Shown here: in pieces, positions 7,013 through 13,068 of the stretch
Layout: each line of letters opens with the position of its first letter
Position numbering within the stretch: position 1 is the stretch's first letter
Assembly: GCA_029856615.1 (NCBI GenBank)
Contig: JAHKLF010000019.1
Span: 1 to 13,184, forward strand
Reading direction: 5' to 3'
Length of the DNA: 13,184 nt
Source: Candidatus Njordarchaeota archaeon
GTDB lineage: Archaea; Asgardarchaeota; Njordarchaeia; Njordarchaeales; Njordarchaeaceae
The notes under the pieces: generated by a model
What the model was told of the DNA's origin: nothing
Databases searched by the model: none
Seen by the model: the letters and a program-made list of their open reading frames with translations, nothing else
Translations under genes and position numbers: made by a program

Positions 7013-7666
7013 TTAAAAATCAGATACATTGAGGATGATTTTTTCCTTCCCCGTGATTTTTACATTTTTAAGCGCGGATAACATGCTCCTTATTATATTG
7101 TAAAAGAGATTCTCGACCCAAGGATTTAACATTATTATTTCTCCCTTATGGATTATTGTAAGTTTGTGCATCGTATTTAGTACCACACATTTCTGTAAAG
7201 TTTCATCCCCCCTTACAATGGCTTCTGCAAAATCCCAGCAGCTCTTATAGCCGCACTTTTTACAATTAATCTTTGGAAGTTCTAAGTATATCGCATATTT
7301 CTTAGATGCTCTAATTATGTCTTCACATATGTTTATAAAATCATTAAAAGAAGAAATCCTTATGACATTAAAATCGGAAAAATTAGTCAAATATTTCTCC
7401 TCCGTGATTACCACAGCACATTTCTTTCGACAAAAATCAGCGATATCAGACTTAAAATGCTCGATAACTATTCCAAGGTTGGGAATTATAGTATAAACGA
7501 ATTTTTCTGGGACCCTTATTTGGTATTCGTCCGTCACTATACAAATCTTAGAAACCCCTGAGCTAGAAAGCTGTCTAATTATTTTTCTAATTTCCTCATC
7601 CTCAAGTTTATTTTTGCGCGAAAAAACAATTACTATAGGCCCTACTTCTTTTTCCATAATTATCAT
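7013..7666 (-). CDS. 4Fe-4S cluster protein related to the C-terminal part of archaeal MobB
   Basis: A 217-residue protein. LELPKINCKKCGYKSCWDFA with a later Cys (Cys135, 138, 143 and 160) is a four-cysteine iron-sulfur motif of the PF04060 type. It is followed by HKGEIIMLNPWVENLFYNIIRSMLSALK (173-200), which resembles the tail after the Fe-S motif in archaeal MobB proteins. MobB usually has an N-terminal P-loop GTPase. Here the first ~125 residues contain no Walker A motif, so a guanine-dinucleotide cofactor role is doubtful. The N-terminal region alternates beta and helix and may be a degenerate nucleotide-binding fold. AAGGGG lies one base before the ATG at 7666 but ten before the ATG at 7657, so residue 4 may be the real start. 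It is the first gene of the ligase run, 46 bases before the ATP-grasp gene, and could supply electrons or sense redox state. Confidence 0.6.
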   Translation of the reverse strand: MIIMEKEVGPIVIVFSRKNKLEDEEIRKIIRQLSSSGVSKICIVTDEYQIRVPEKFVYTIIPNLGIVIEHFKSDIADFCRKKCAVVITEEKYLTNFSDFNVIRISSFNDFINICEDIIRASKKYAIYLELPKINCKKCGYKSCWDFAEAIVRGDETLQKCVVLNTMHKLTIIHKGEIIMLNPWVENLFYNIIRSMLSALKNVKITGKEKIILNVSDF

Positions 7667-7720
7667 GCCCCTTTCATATACATCGAGCTAAATATGTCTT
7701 TGTTTCTAAAGAGTTCTCAG

Positions 7721-7733
7721 AATTTTTATAAAG
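7721..7733 (-). promoter_or_regulatory. TATA box for the Fe-S/ligase operon
   Basis: Read on the minus strand this is TTTATAAAAATT, a strong archaeal TATA-like element. It predicts a transcript start near 7700 and a 5' leader of 35-45 bases carrying AAGGGG just before the coding start. It would drive the run of four minus-strand genes. Confidence 0.5.
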
Positions 7734-7749
7734 TTCATTAAACGAATTA

Positions 7750-7790
7750 AATTGATACGAATACCGAAAATGGTTTTAGTTGTATCAATT
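7750..7790. repeat. Inverted repeat with 9-base arms in the divergent intergenic region
   Basis: AATTGATAC (7750-7758) and GTATCAATT (7782-7790) are exact reverse complements separated by 23 bases. The spacer itself can form a small inner hairpin, ACC (7763-7765) with GGT (7772-7774). It lies upstream of the Fe-S operon TATA box and just before the box C/D RNA. It could be an operator for the minus-strand operon or the stem of a short transcript. AT content is high enough that a chance palindrome is not excluded. Confidence 0.45.
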
Positions 7791-7826
7791 GCTTAAAGTT
7801 TAACTAAAATCTACCCAATTTGGAGC

Positions 7827-7886
7827 GTCAATGATGAAATTCCCGAGGACCGATGCAACAATGACGAAAGGTTCGGTTTCTGAGAA
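7827..7886 (+). ncRNA. Box C/D guide sRNA (2'-O-methylation guide) with two 12-base guides
   Basis: All four boxes are in order and well spaced: box C ATGATGA (7831-7837), a 12-base guide (7838-7849), box D' CCGA (7850-7853, one change from CTGA), a 7-base spacer, box C' ATGACGA (7861-7867), a 12-base guide (7868-7879), and box D CTGA (7880-7883). Archaeal C/D sRNAs typically have this compact ~50-60 base form and 12-base guides, and act with L7Ae, Nop5 and fibrillarin to methylate rRNA or tRNA. By the rule of the fifth base before D/D', the predicted targets are TCCTCGGGAATT and AAACCGAACCTT, each methylated on its fifth base, a C. I could not place either in rRNA from memory. The AT-rich AAAGTTTAACTAAAAT (7795-7810) could be its promoter, giving a start near 7829. 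The end coordinates are approximate; no strong terminal stem is seen. Confidence 0.75.
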
Positions 7887-7890
7887 ACAA

Positions 7891-7909
7891 CTTTAAAAAC
7901 GTTTTAAAG
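7891..7909. promoter_or_regulatory. Perfect inverted repeat at the TATA box of the DUF1614 gene
   Basis: CTTTAAAA (7891-7898), the spacer ACG, then TTTTAAAG (7902-7909). The left arm reads as a TATA box (CTTTAAAAA), which would start transcription near 7920, ten bases before the Shine-Dalgarno GGAGGG (7930-7935) of the gene at 7942. The symmetry could be an operator, a TATA element readable in both directions, or a terminator hairpin for the C/D RNA that ends just upstream. Confidence 0.45.
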
Positions 7910-7941
7910 TTTACATCTTTAGAATTCTTGGAGGGCATATA

Positions 7942-8676
7942 TTGAAAAGAAAAAGCCACATATTTTATCCACCATTCAAAGGAATCTATTTTCTGATGTA
8001 TGCGCTATTGACATTTTTAACAATGAGCTGGCTCATATTAGTTTATGGTCTCGTATTCGGGGTGGGACTAGGACTATCATATCATATAATCTTTATAGTT
8101 TTCCTTCTTTCTTTGATAGGCAGTAATATCAATATCCCACTTTTTTACGTTAAAAGTTATAAACCCATAATAAGAGCACAAGTGATTAGGGCGTTCTTGA
8201 TAGACTTTATAGTGCCGACAGTTGACTGGATAGAACAAAAAACATTAATAGCTGCTAATCTAGGAGGTTGTGTGCTCCCTATTATCCTATCATCATACCT
8301 AGTTATAAGAATGATTGATTCATTGGGAATTGGAGTATTACTGCCCTTATTCGTAGGAATTATCGTTAATTCTTTCCTAATACATGCAGTATCACGACCA
8401 ATTGAAGGTTTAGGAATAGTGACGCCAGCTTTATTACCCCCAATATTCACAGTGATTATTACATCTTTTCTTTTACCATTTGGATTTGGGAGAAATATAT
8501 TTGCAGTTGCTTATGTGATAGGAACTTTCGGATCACTTATAGGTGCAGATTTAATGAATCTAAATAAAATACCAGAATTAGGGGCTCCTGTTGCCAGTAT
8601 TGGAGGTGCAGGAATTTTTGATGGTATATTCCTAAACGGCATTTTTGCGGTGATTCTGGCAATGATATATTTATGA
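7942..8676 (+). CDS. DUF1614-family integral membrane protein
   Basis: A 244-residue protein with about seven hydrophobic segments and few charges. It carries a chain of motifs I associate with DUF1614: LLSLIGSNINIPL (55-67), AANLGGCVLPIILSSYL (104-120), GLGIVTPALLPPIFT (156-170), GTFGSLIGADLMNL (194-207) and ASIGGAGIFDGIF (218-230). The two polar, Asp-bearing motifs inside the membrane region (GADL and GIFDGIF) suggest a binding or catalytic site, but the family function is not known to me. The TTG start is well supported: GGAGGG at 7930-7935, six bases upstream, and a TATA-like element at the right distance. It follows the C/D RNA on the same strand and has no obvious functional partner. 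Confidence 0.75.
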   Translation: MKRKSHIFYPPFKGIYFLMYALLTFLTMSWLILVYGLVFGVGLGLSYHIIFIVFLLSLIGSNINIPLFYVKSYKPIIRAQVIRAFLIDFIVPTVDWIEQKTLIAANLGGCVLPIILSSYLVIRMIDSLGIGVLLPLFVGIIVNSFLIHAVSRPIEGLGIVTPALLPPIFTVIITSFLLPFGFGRNIFAVAYVIGTFGSLIGADLMNLNKIPELGAPVASIGGAGIFDGIFLNGIFAVILAMIYL

Positions 8677-8735
8677 TAGATACTAAACTAGACCGTTAAA
8701 AATATACTGGATTTCTCGCAAATAATTTAACAACC

Positions 8736-8746
8736 TTTTTATATTG
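8736..8746 (+). promoter_or_regulatory. TATA box of the Hsp20-like gene
   Basis: TTTTTATATTG, in the gap after the DUF1614 gene. It predicts a transcript start near 8768, which excludes an upstream TTG at 8744 as the start codon and supports TTG 8792 with GAGGT at 8782-8786. Confidence 0.5.
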
Positions 8747-8791
8747 AACAAAGTCATGTTTTTAATTAGACAAAAAATGGAGAGGTTAGTA

Positions 8792-9199
8792 TTGACTAAC
8801 AAGAAGAAGAGAACAGACGATTTTGACGACGAGTTTGATAAATTCATAGCAAATATAATAAGATTCTTCACTAGCACATTTGATGCCTTCTTTACTCCAC
8901 AGCCTCATGCTAGACCCAGAAGACCCTTAACAATTAATAAGGTATTTGTTGACGAGACCAATGTCGAAAAGCGTCCAGTTGCGCACCTCAAAGAGGACGA
9001 TAAATTGAAATTATTTATTGATTTACGGGGGGCAAAGGAGGATTCTATTCGAGTTGAGCAGAGAGGAAATAAGCTTATCGTAGAAGCTCTAACAGTAGAT
9101 GGATTTTATCGTGATGAATTCGTCCTTCCATTTCTAAGCAGAAAGAACAAAATTGAGAAGAAGTATTACAATGGAATCCTGGAAATTACCATTGAATGA
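8792..9199 (+). CDS. Small Hsp20/alpha-crystallin-like protein
   Basis: About 135 residues. A charged N-terminal stretch rich in Lys and Asp is followed by a Phe-rich helix (IIRFFTSTFDAFF) and a Pro/Arg linker. The last ~75 residues match the alpha-crystallin pattern: LKEDDKLKLFIDLRGAKEDSIRVEQRGNKLIVEA corresponds to the 'DxxLPG-xxKEDI-x-V' strands, and YNGILEITIE to the conserved 'nGvLxixlP' strand. Small heat-shock proteins hold unfolding proteins in a refoldable state in the cytoplasm. The C-terminal tail with the Ile-x-Ile motif used for oligomer assembly is absent, because the protein ends at the last strand. It may therefore form only dimers or small oligomers, or serve as a co-chaperone. 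The start is chosen from the Shine-Dalgarno sequence; the frame extends to a TTG at 8744. It converges with the next gene, five bases apart. Confidence 0.7.
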   Translation: MTNKKKRTDDFDDEFDKFIANIIRFFTSTFDAFFTPQPHARPRRPLTINKVFVDETNVEKRPVAHLKEDDKLKLFIDLRGAKEDSIRVEQRGNKLIVEALTVDGFYRDEFVLPFLSRKNKIEKKYYNGILEITIE

Positions 9200-9204
9200 A
9201 TTAT

Positions 9205-9516
9205 TCATACTTCGGGAGAGACAAAAACTTCCATCAGCGTTTTTCGCATATAAAAAGCGACTCTCGCGCTTTCTTCACCTAAGGAGCATGCGCATGCCGA
9301 GCATTTTGGGCATTTATACCAACCACATTTAGGGCATATTTCTGCATCATTGATTCTGAATTTCGATCCGCATTTAAAACAATATACTTGAGGTTCGACA
9401 TAGAATTTTAAGGCATTTTCAACGATCTTTGACAAGGACAAACCTTGTTCAGAAGCTTTCTTTTTCGATTCAATTATTAATTTTTCATCGACAGTAAGTG
9501 TGAGCTTTTTCTTCAT
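9205..9516 (-). CDS. Ribbon-helix-helix DNA-binding protein with a C-terminal zinc ribbon
   Basis: About 103 residues. KKLTLTVDEKLIIESKKKASEQGLSLSKIVENALKFYV (3-40) reads as a ribbon-helix-helix: one beta strand that pairs in a dimer and inserts in the major groove, then two helices. CFKC (46-49), CPKC (61-64), CPKC (69-72) and CAC (75-77) form a zinc-ribbon-like region, with more cysteines than one site needs; one or two zinc ions could bind. The C-terminal ~25 residues are helical. Probably a transcription regulator. I chose ATG 9516, seven bases after GGTGA, over an in-frame GTG at 9525 that would put the ribosome site inside the coding region. It is divergent from the ECF transporter operon, and the shared region holds tandem TACGTA boxes, so control of that operon and of itself is likely. 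Confidence 0.78.
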   Translation of the reverse strand: MKKKLTLTVDEKLIIESKKKASEQGLSLSKIVENALKFYVEPQVYCFKCGSKFRINDAEICPKCGWYKCPKCSACACSLGEESARVAFYMRKTLMEVFVSPEV

Positions 9517-9550
9517 ACTCCTCACCGAAAGTTTTTTATACCACTATCGA

Positions 9551-9590
9551 GATATAAATCTTGTACTCCAGAATACGTATATTTACGTAT
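9551..9590. promoter_or_regulatory. Divergent promoter region with tandem TACGTA operator boxes
   Basis: GATATAAATC (9551-9560) can serve as a TATA box on the plus strand (transcript start near 9582) and, as GATTTATATC, on the minus strand (start near 9529). ATACGTA (9573-9579) and TACGTAT (9584-9590) form an inverted repeat with a 4-base spacer. Each arm contains the self-complementary hexamer TACGTA, and the two hexamers start exactly 10 bases apart (9574 and 9584). Tandem boxes spaced by a helical turn are typical of ribbon-helix-helix operators. They cover the predicted start of the transporter transcript, whose GAGGGGG ribosome site is at 9605-9611. Confidence 0.55.
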
Positions 9591-9615
9591 AATAGAGTAT
9601 TTTTGAGGGGGAAAC

Positions 9616-10146
9616 ATGAAGGAAGAAATTTCGATTGTAAAAATAGCTATAATTGCAGCTGCATATGCGGCTATAACAATAGCTATAGCACCTATTGCCT
9701 ATCTAATACAACAAATAAGGATAAGCGACGCAATGTTGATAATTCCGTTTCACAAAAAGTACGGAAAAAATGCGGTTCTAGGATTAATGGTCGGAGGTTT
9801 TTTCGCGAACTTAGCCTCCCCAATACAACCATGGGATCTTATCTTTGGGCCAATAGCTAACCTACTTGCTTGTTTAGTGGTATACTATTTAGGGGTGGTC
9901 TCTCGGAAGTACGAATTATCTTTAACCAAAAAGCTCATAATAGCGATTATTGGGGCATTTCTAGCTGCGTTAATTATAGCCATAATAATAGGATATGAGC
10001 TAATATTTCTAGCGCCCCCAGAGCTAAGTATGGGGATACCATATATAGAGGCAATAATTCTCCTTTTGATTAGTGAGAGCATAGCGATTGTGATTGGTGG
10101 TACAGTCCTATTAAGCCTACTACTAAGAAATATTCCCGAGGAGTAA
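9616..10146 (+). CDS. queT: QueT-like substrate-binding (S) component of an ECF transporter
   Basis: A 176-residue membrane protein with five or six hydrophobic segments. Features shared with the QueT family: the N-terminal AAAYAAITIAI near the usual Ala-rich contact helix, QIRISDAM (33-40), GLMVGGFFANLAS (56-68), and WDLIFGPIANLLACL (73-87). QueT proteins are proposed to take up queuosine precursors; in an archaeon the matching ligand would be preQ0 or a related deazapurine used for archaeosine. The ligand is inferred from family membership only. It heads an operon with the ATPase and the T component, giving a nearly complete transporter. ATG is preceded by GAGGGGG at four bases. A run of seven T (10168-10174) between this gene and the ATPase gene might reduce downstream expression. 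Confidence 0.8.
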   Translation: MKEEISIVKIAIIAAAYAAITIAIAPIAYLIQQIRISDAMLIIPFHKKYGKNAVLGLMVGGFFANLASPIQPWDLIFGPIANLLACLVVYYLGVVSRKYELSLTKKLIIAIIGAFLAALIIAIIIGYELIFLAPPELSMGIPYIEAIILLLISESIAIVIGGTVLLSLLLRNIPEE

Positions 10147-10186
10147 TCTATTCCTCATTCATATTTCTTTTTTTGGTGACTAATGA

Positions 10187-10903
10187 ATGATCTTGGAGGC
10201 TCTTAATTTATCAGTCATACTCAATGGTAAAAAAATTCTCAAAAATATAACAGTCTCCTTTAGGGGCCCCGGTGTATACTATATTCTGGGTCCAAATGGA
10301 AGTGGAAAATCAACTCTATTAAAAGCCTTAGCCAACTTAATTGAATTTAAGGGGAGTATTCTCCTTAATGGTCAGGATATAAGAAAAATAAGGCGGTCAG
10401 ATCTAGCTAGAAAAATAGGTTACGTATGGCAGAATCCTCTATATGGCTTCTTTGAAGCATCAGTGGAAAGGGAAATAGCATTCATATTGAAGAATCTAAA
10501 TATCCCGAGAGAAAAGATGTCTGAAATAGTAAAATTCTTCGAAATTGAAGATTTTCTGCGAAGATCACCTTTCACATTAAGTGGAGGCGAAGCAAAGAGG
10601 GTAAGTATAGCAAGCGTTATAGTCGCTGATCAACCAATTATTCTGCTTGATGAACCGGAAGCTGAAATGGATCTTCGAGGACTTGATTGCTTAATTGAAT
10701 ATATAAAAAGGAATAAGCATAAAAAACTAATCATCGTCGCGTCTCACAATACTATATTCGCTTACAAGCTTAGAAAAGTATTGCGGAAGATCATCATAAT
10801 AAACGATGGTAGAATAGTGAGAGTCGGAAATGCTGAACTATTAACAGACCGTGATCTTTTAAGAGAAGTAGGCGTTATGCCTCTCGATTGGTGGGAAGAA
10901 TGA
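10187..10903 (+). CDS. ecfA: ECF transporter ATP-binding protein (EcfA-type ABC ATPase)
   Basis: A 238-residue cytoplasmic ATPase that powers uptake. Walker A GPNGSGKST (35-43), Q-loop Gln82 in WQNPLYGFF, ABC signature LSGGE (131-135), Walker B IILLDEPEAEMD (151-162) and the switch His187 (ASHN) are all intact. FEASVEREIAF after the Q-loop resembles the 'tVxdEiaFg' segment that contacts EcfT coupling helices. Only one ATPase gene is present, so it probably acts as a homodimer; some systems use two different ATPases. ATG 10187 is preceded by GGTGA at seven bases. The stop overlaps the EcfT start (ATGA), showing translational coupling. Confidence 0.92.
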   Translation: MILEALNLSVILNGKKILKNITVSFRGPGVYYILGPNGSGKSTLLKALANLIEFKGSILLNGQDIRKIRRSDLARKIGYVWQNPLYGFFEASVEREIAFILKNLNIPREKMSEIVKFFEIEDFLRRSPFTLSGGEAKRVSIASVIVADQPIILLDEPEAEMDLRGLDCLIEYIKRNKHKKLIIVASHNTIFAYKLRKVLRKIIIINDGRIVRVGNAELLTDRDLLREVGVMPLDWWEE

Positions 10904-11529
10904 ATCTCCTTAAATTCATTGAGATACAGAATAAAGATACCTTCATTCATAGATTACCAATACCTCTCAAAATAATTCCCACGATTATTATTCTCCTAAT
11001 AAATTATATAGCATGGCTAAAGCAGTATTCTACATTTATATATGCGGTATTCATAGTATCATCATCTCTAATAATAGCCGTTTATTTCCGAGAGCCAGCT
11101 TACGTGAAAGACATTTTTGTAGCTTATATATTACTGTGGTTTTTCCTCGCAGTATTATATGCGCCGGTAATTAATCCATTTATTTTCCTCACAAGATATC
11201 TTAATTGGTTTCTATTTTTGTTGGCAATAGGGTTTTCGCTGATAATATTTCTTGCATCCACAAGCGTTTCGCAATTAGAAACATTTCTCTATAAACTCCA
11301 CCTACCGAGATCTGTTATCAAGGTTTTAACAATAACCTATAACATAATGCCGTCAATCTATAACGAAATTCAGCAAATAATTGTTGCTCAGAAAGCACGA
11401 GGACTCGTATTAAGCAAAAATCCGATTAAGAGAGCTATCCAAATGGTTGCTGTACTTATGCCCTTACTTTCGCTTATTCTAATAAGATCCGAGTTTCTAG
11501 AACAGGCGATTAAAGCTCGTGGTGGCTAA
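10900..11529 (+). CDS. ecfT: ECF transporter transmembrane component EcfT
   Basis: A 209-residue integral membrane protein, with about five hydrophobic segments. It links the S component to the ATPase. It has the two Ala-Arg-Gly motifs of the family on coupling helices: AQKARGL and, at the very end, AIKARGG. The protein stops right after the second motif, whereas longer homologues continue with a further helical region, so this is a short form or a truncated protein. The codons after the stop do not suggest a frameshift. I chose ATG 10900, overlapping the ATPase stop by four bases and preceded by GGTGGG, instead of an in-frame TTG at 10888. Confidence 0.85.
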   Translation: MNLLKFIEIQNKDTFIHRLPIPLKIIPTIIILLINYIAWLKQYSTFIYAVFIVSSSLIIAVYFREPAYVKDIFVAYILLWFFLAVLYAPVINPFIFLTRYLNWFLFLLAIGFSLIIFLASTSVSQLETFLYKLHLPRSVIKVLTITYNIMPSIYNEIQQIIVAQKARGLVLSKNPIKRAIQMVAVLMPLLSLILIRSEFLEQAIKARGG

Positions 11530-11589
11530 ATTATGGTCAATAATGTTAGATACTAAAAAAATGATAGAATAGGCATCTTCATGCACTTA

Positions 11590-11649
11590 TTTTTTATAAT
11601 TCGTAATACCCTAAATCTTAAAGAAACTAGTAACATCCTTAAGGAGGGG
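11590..11649 (+). promoter_or_regulatory. End of ECF operon and promoter/ribosome site of tldD
   Basis: TTTATAAT (11593-11600) is a good TATA box; the predicted transcript start is near 11623. AGGAGGGG (11642-11649) is a strong Shine-Dalgarno sequence seven bases before the TTG start at 11657. The six T at 11590-11595 overlap the TATA box and could also terminate the upstream operon. The bases between the EcfT stop and this element show nothing further. Confidence 0.5.
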
Positions 11650-11656
11650 CACATTC

Positions 11657-13063
11657 TTGTCAGATTTGTGGAGTTTTCTCGAAATCGCGATCGACTATGG
11701 AGAACATCTCGGGGCCGATTTTATTGAAGCGAGAGGAGAGATTATAAAAAGGCTATACATCTATTTCGAGAAAGAAAAAGTCAGAAACGTTGAAGATACA
11801 TATCAAATTGGTATTGGAGTAACTGCGGTTGTAAAGGGTGCTCGGGGGTACGGATTTACATCTAGATTAAAGGAAGAAGACATAAAGAGTGCCGTCAAAA
11901 GCGCCGTCGAGACAGCAAAAGCTTCAGCATCAATCGCTGAGCTTCCCGCTGAACCAGTTGAATATAAACCCCAGGAGTATGAAGGACGTACGCCAAGAAC
12001 TATAAAGCACCCCAAAGATATTTCAATAGATTACAAAATCGAACTAGCTTTGCAAGGAATAAGAGAAGTAAGCCAGCCAGATGTTATTGGCATAAGGACT
12101 GTTTACGGTGAATTGTGGGGTGAAAAGTATTTCATTAATAGTGAGGGAGTAAGGAGACAGTGGAATCCTATTATGGTGGGATTATATTATATGGTCGTAG
12201 TAAGGAAAAATGGGACAATAGGTAATGGTCGTGAACAGTTTTCAGCATCGAGTGGGCTAGAATTATTTGATGAAAAGAAGCCGGAGGAAATAGCAGGTAT
12301 AGCTCTTAAAGGAGCACGTGAAGTCACTCAAGCTAAAACCTTAGAAAGCGGCAAATATGGGTTTGTTGCAAATCCAGGATTCGCTGGTGTCTTAGCGCAT
12401 GAGAGTTTTGGGCATCTAACGGAGGGAGATTACGTAGCAACTGGAGCATCAATACTCGCGGGAAGGCTCAATGAAAAATTAGGATCGGATTATGTTTACA
12501 TTTATGATTCTGGAGATCCAGTAAATTATGGTTTTTGGGTACCGTATGATGATGAAGGAGTGGACGCTAGAAAAGTCAAGTTACTAGATAGTGGCGTTTT
12601 AGTTGGATACCTACACGCTAGATCAACGGCTAAGATTCTTAATACGGAACCTACGGGAAACGCTAGAGCGATAAATTATAGATTTCCACCAATCGTAAGG
12701 ATGAGAAATACTTACTTTGGCCCAGGGGATATGGATAAAGAGGAAATTTTGGAGCTAATAGGTAAAGGCGTTTATGCTGAAGAATCGGGCGGAGGACAAA
12801 CGGAGGATACGGGTACATTTACATTTGCAGCTAACAGAGCGTACTGGATTGAAGATGGTGAAATAAAATATCCATTAAAATCCGTTATTGTCAGAGGGCA
12901 TATTCTGGACTTCCTGAGAAACGTAATAGGCGCTTCAAAAGAAGTAATTGTGAAAACATCCATTCTAGGAGGCTGTGGAAAGGGTGGTCAAGCACCATTA
13001 CCCGTGGGATTGGGCGGTCCGTATCTAGCCGTTAAGGAAGCTATTATTAGCTTTGGTAGGTGA
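11657..13063 (+). CDS. tldD: TldD metalloprotease subunit
   Basis: A 468-residue protein matching the TldD/PmbA family over its full length. The zinc motif HESFGH (248-253) is of the His-Glu-x-x-x-His type found in TldD but not in its partner. Other family landmarks are TGNARAINYRFPPIVRMRNT (333-352), GVYAEESGGGQTE (371-383) and LGGCGKGGQ (438-446), where Cys440 is the likely third zinc ligand. In bacteria TldD and TldE form a heterodimer that degrades unfolded short peptides, matures peptide antibiotics such as microcin B17 and removes the antitoxin CcdA. Archaeal members are general peptidases of unclear substrate. The TTG start is supported by a strong Shine-Dalgarno sequence. The tldE-like gene begins five bases after the stop, so the pair is co-expressed. 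No post-translationally modified peptide genes are visible nearby. Confidence 0.93.
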   Translation: MSDLWSFLEIAIDYGEHLGADFIEARGEIIKRLYIYFEKEKVRNVEDTYQIGIGVTAVVKGARGYGFTSRLKEEDIKSAVKSAVETAKASASIAELPAEPVEYKPQEYEGRTPRTIKHPKDISIDYKIELALQGIREVSQPDVIGIRTVYGELWGEKYFINSEGVRRQWNPIMVGLYYMVVVRKNGTIGNGREQFSASSGLELFDEKKPEEIAGIALKGAREVTQAKTLESGKYGFVANPGFAGVLAHESFGHLTEGDYVATGASILAGRLNEKLGSDYVYIYDSGDPVNYGFWVPYDDEGVDARKVKLLDSGVLVGYLHARSTAKILNTEPTGNARAINYRFPPIVRMRNTYFGPGDMDKEEILELIGKGVYAEESGGGQTEDTGTFTFAANRAYWIEDGEIKYPLKSVIVRGHILDFLRNVIGASKEVIVKTSILGGCGKGGQAPLPVGLGGPYLAVKEAIISFGR

Positions 13064-13068
13064 AGATT

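Noticed and set aside
7866..7883. GGTTCG similar to a tRNA T-loop
   Set aside because: No acceptor, D or anticodon arms can be paired around it; it is the second guide of the C/D RNA.
8678..8688. TAGATACTAAA, repeated at 11544-11554
   Set aside because: Both copies follow stop codons of membrane-protein genes, but 11 AT-rich bases shared without further extension can be chance, and no structure surrounds them.
9561..9860. A 99-residue plus-strand open frame overlapping the QueT gene in another frame
   Set aside because: Its composition is Asn/Cys/Ser-rich without a pattern, and the overlapping S-component frame fits a known family with a good ribosome site.
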